Below the pieces are notes generated by a model that saw only the letters and a program-made list of their open reading frames with translations, ran no database searches and had not been told where the DNA came from. Shown here piece by piece: positions 6,118-8,247 of a stretch of 8,247 nucleotides of DNA. The stretch is taken from assembly GCA_035630195.1 (NCBI GenBank), contig DASQLD010000025.1, positions 1-8,247 of the forward strand. Direction: 5' to 3'. Within the stretch, counting starts at the first letter, position 1; each line of letters opens with the position of its first letter. A program made the translations under genes and the position numbers. Source of the DNA: DASQDN01 sp035630195. Lineage in GTDB: Bacteria; Acidobacteriota; Terriglobia; Bryobacterales; Bryobacteraceae.

Positions 6118-7722
6118 TTGGCCCCATTCCGGATTCTGTTGGTAGTGCTAGCCCTCGTGTGCCCGGGCGTAGTGTATTCGGAGGAACCCTCAGCCAAAGA
6201 TCTCTACAAACAGGGTCGTAAAGCGGAGAAACGAAAGGAATTTGCTCAAGCTTACCTGCAGTATTCGCAAGCCGCAGCCAAAAATCCATCGAAGCGGGAA
6301 TATTGGATCCGCGCGCAGGCTCTTCGAACGCGCGCAGCAACCACAGCCAATGTGATGCCGATCATGACGGGGACGAGCGGTGTAACCGAAGCTCCGGATC
6401 TCCCGGATCTGCCCGAACCAACGCCTAAGGAAATAGCCGAAGCTCGACGTCCGCAGCCACCGTTTGAGCTGAAGGCCTCTCCCCTGCGGCGCGACTTCGA
6501 TCTCCGCGGCGACGCTCGGTTTCTGTTCGAGCAAATATCCAAACCCTACGGTCTCGACGTTGTTTTTGACGGTGACTACCCAACCGGGGGCGCGCCGATG
6601 CGCTTCCGGATGAGCGAGGCGGACTATCGTGAAGCCTTCTATGGCGTGATGACAGTGACATCGTCGTTCATCGTCCCGATTAGCGATCGTGTGGTGATGG
6701 TTGTCAAGGACACTGAGCAGAAGCGCCGGGAGATCGAAAACCACATTGTTGTGACGATCCCCATTCCCGGACCGGTCACGATTCAGGAGGCGCAGGAACT
6801 CGGCCGGTCGGTGCAGCAGTTGATGGAGATTCAAAGATTCGCCATTGACTCCTCGCAGAGGCTAGTCATTCTCCGCGACCGCGCCTCAAAGGTCCGCCCA
6901 GCGCAGATGATTCTCGAGCAAATGCTGACATTGCGGCCGCAGATATCTGTTGAGGTGGAGCTCATTGCAGTTGGAGATTCTACGTCGCGAGGACTCGGTC
7001 TCACCTTACCCAGTCAGTTCGCGATTGTTCCTTTCACGGATCTTGGCAGGTTCACTCGTTTCATCCCCGAGGGGTTCGTAAACTTCTTCACCTTTGGCGG
7101 TGGATCCACATTTTTGGGGATCGGTATAGCCTCGGCGCAACTCCTGGCAAACTGGACGCATTCTGTTGGGAAGTCGGTTCTGAAGGCAGAGATGCGTACC
7201 GTAGATGGACAGGCCGCCTCGTTTCACGTCGGCGATAAGTATCCGATTATGACGATGGGATACTTCGGACGGGTGAATGTCGGCGAAGAAGTGTTCCGGC
7301 CGCCACCGACATTCAATTTCGAAGATCTAGGGCTGGTTCTGAAGGTGACGCCGAAGGTGCATGACCGCCAGGAAGTTTCGCTCGATGTGGAGGCGGAATT
7401 CAAGCTTTTGGGAACCACCAGTTTCAACGGGATTCCGGTGATCAATAACCGCAAATTTATCAATCGGATACGCTTGGGTTTCGATCAATCCGCTATCGTT
7501 GCGGGTCTGGTCAGCGACACGACAACGCTTGAACGAAGCGGACTCGCGAATGTGCTGGATGTGCCGGTACTGAGTTCAATCCTCGGGCGGACAACGAAGA
7601 ACCATGACCAAGCCGAGATCTTGCTTGTCATAAGACCCCGGCTTATGAGTTTGCCGCCTTCCGAAGCGCTAACACGTCAGATCTTTATCGGCGCCGAGAG
7701 CCGGCTCCTCACACCGATGTAG
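6118..7722 (+). CDS. TPR-containing secretin-family outer-membrane protein (GspD/PilQ-like)
   Basis: A secretin-family protein of about 534 residues, expected to form a ring channel in the outer membrane for type II secretion, type IV pili or a related machine. Counting from TTG 6118, residues 1-22 form a signal peptide (APFRILLVVLALVCPGVVYS). A short TPR-like helical stretch (YKQGRKAEKRKEFAQAYLQY) lies at about 28-70, and a Pro-rich linker (PDLPDLPEPTPKE) near 94-106. A small secretin/STN-like N-terminal domain (FDLRGDARFLFEQISKPYGLDVVFD) lies at about 116-200, followed by a second N-domain-like part up to about 270. The C-terminal secretin domain runs to about 515 and carries the signature VPVLSSILGR (482 on) and AEILLVIRPRLM (about 497-508). 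TTG 6118 was chosen because it begins the signal peptide directly. An ATG at 5941 or earlier starts would add a long unfamiliar leader, and no start has a clear Shine-Dalgarno sequence. No other secretion or pilus gene is in the window. Confidence 0.88.
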   Translation: MAPFRILLVVLALVCPGVVYSEEPSAKDLYKQGRKAEKRKEFAQAYLQYSQAAAKNPSKREYWIRAQALRTRAATTANVMPIMTGTSGVTEAPDLPDLPEPTPKEIAEARRPQPPFELKASPLRRDFDLRGDARFLFEQISKPYGLDVVFDGDYPTGGAPMRFRMSEADYREAFYGVMTVTSSFIVPISDRVVMVVKDTEQKRREIENHIVVTIPIPGPVTIQEAQELGRSVQQLMEIQRFAIDSSQRLVILRDRASKVRPAQMILEQMLTLRPQISVEVELIAVGDSTSRGLGLTLPSQFAIVPFTDLGRFTRFIPEGFVNFFTFGGGSTFLGIGIASAQLLANWTHSVGKSVLKAEMRTVDGQAASFHVGDKYPIMTMGYFGRVNVGEEVFRPPPTFNFEDLGLVLKVTPKVHDRQEVSLDVEAEFKLLGTTSFNGIPVINNRKFINRIRLGFDQSAIVAGLVSDTTTLERSGLANVLDVPVLSSILGRTTKNHDQAEILLVIRPRLMSLPPSEALTRQIFIGAESRLLTPM

Positions 7723-7728
7723 TGGGAT

Positions 7729-8247
7729 TTAGCGGGTGAACACGTACGCAACGCCCGGGGAAACTTCGATCCGATCAACGCGCTTGTGTAACTCGAAGGG
7801 CCGTCCGATCTTCGCCTCAGGATAGTTGGGAATCAGATAGTTGTTAATCAGGAAGTCGAGCGCTGTTCCTTCAATCGGGATCCCTGAGACCTCTACGCGA
7901 TCAATATAGACGGTCGCCTTGCCATAGCCGGAGGAAACGCGCGCAGTGACTTCAACTTCCCGCTCGCCTTCGAGAAGCTTACGCATGATCCAACTTGTCG
8001 ATTTCCCTCGTGCGGATCGGAGCTTCAGAAAGTCGACCATTACTTTACCCGTGGCTGTATTATTGCCGACCAATTCGACGTTAGGATCCCGAACCCCTAC
8101 CGGAACAACTTTCGGAAGCTCTGTCTGCACGTACGCGTTCAGCTCGTGAGCAGTGACTGCCACCTTGCTTCCTGCTTTGACCGTCTGCCTGTCGATAGCT
8201 TGGAACTTCTTTTTTGCGTTTAGGTAATCCGTGCTGGAAACCGCCGC
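7729..8247 (-). CDS. hypothetical protein, 5' partial
   Basis: I do not recognise a named family. The frame is open from the TAA stop at 7729-7731 to the window edge, so at least 172 residues are visible and the start is outside. The GTG at 8161-8163 is an internal Val rather than a likely start, since the residues before it (KKKFQAIDRQTVKAGSKV) read smoothly into the rest. The visible part alternates strand-like segments (REVEVTARVSSGYGKATVYIDRVEVSGIPI) with an ELNAYV helix near its front and LDFLINNYLIPNYPEAKIG near its end. It closes with VDRIEVSPGVAYVFTR. The style is that of a small secreted or periplasmic beta-rich protein, but any signal peptide would lie beyond the window. It converges with the secretin gene, 6 bp between stops, so the two are separate transcripts and no functional link follows. 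Confidence 0.75.
   Translation of the reverse strand, partial: AAVSSTDYLNAKKKFQAIDRQTVKAGSKVAVTAHELNAYVQTELPKVVPVGVRDPNVELVGNNTATGKVMVDFLKLRSARGKSTSWIMRKLLEGEREVEVTARVSSGYGKATVYIDRVEVSGIPIEGTALDFLINNYLIPNYPEAKIGRPFELHKRVDRIEVSPGVAYVFTR

Noticed and set aside
6190..6834. Minus-strand open frame of 214 residues inside the secretin gene
   Set aside because: It is His/Arg-rich with no domain pattern and is antisense to the secretin N-terminal domains.

Overview
The window looks like a piece of a moderately GC-rich, Gram-negative-type bacterial chromosome. My best guess is an Acidobacteriota member of the Solibacter/Bryobacterales kind. The reasons are a Tat-signal enolase-superfamily dehydratase, a TPR-plus-secretin outer-membrane protein, a SigK-type sigma with an RskA-type anti-sigma, and a radical SAM protein with a CUAEP tail. 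This placement rests on gene style only. I see no rRNA, tRNA, CRISPR array or insertion sequence.

Layout. At 1-1092 (+) is a regulator cut off at its 5' end, with an IclR-type winged HTH fused to a sugar-binding-protein-like domain. It is followed after 22 bp by a MarC-family membrane protein (1115-1780, +). MarC converges with a sigma/anti-sigma pair on the minus strand: an ECF sigma factor (2510-3118) and a membrane RskA-like anti-sigma (1782-2513), overlapping by ATGA. Upstream on the minus strand lie a Tat-exported enolase-superfamily enzyme (3239-4468) and a radical SAM protein (4521-5900). A TPR/secretin protein runs on the plus strand (about 6118-7722). It converges with a hypothetical protein on the minus strand (7729 to the window edge) whose 5' end lies outside.

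The main discovery concerns the radical SAM gene. Its apparent stop, TGA at 4563-4565, follows a Cys codon. Reading through it gives C-U-A-E-P and then 10 more residues to a second TGA at 4521-4523. Directly after the first TGA the mRNA can fold a 7-bp stem with a 5-nt AGUUG loop, 19 nt downstream. This is the size, distance and loop pattern of a bacterial SECIS element. I therefore read the gene as a selenoprotein that ordinary gene calling would end 14 residues too early (selenocysteine plus 13). The organism should then also carry selA, selB, selC and selD elsewhere.

Other points of interest are a 15-bp perfect palindrome just upstream of the dehydratase start, with a possible near-leaderless transcript. 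The same enzyme has an apparent Asp-to-His change at the first metal-ligand position. The window also has an HTH/periplasmic-binding fusion that would act as a one-component sensor.
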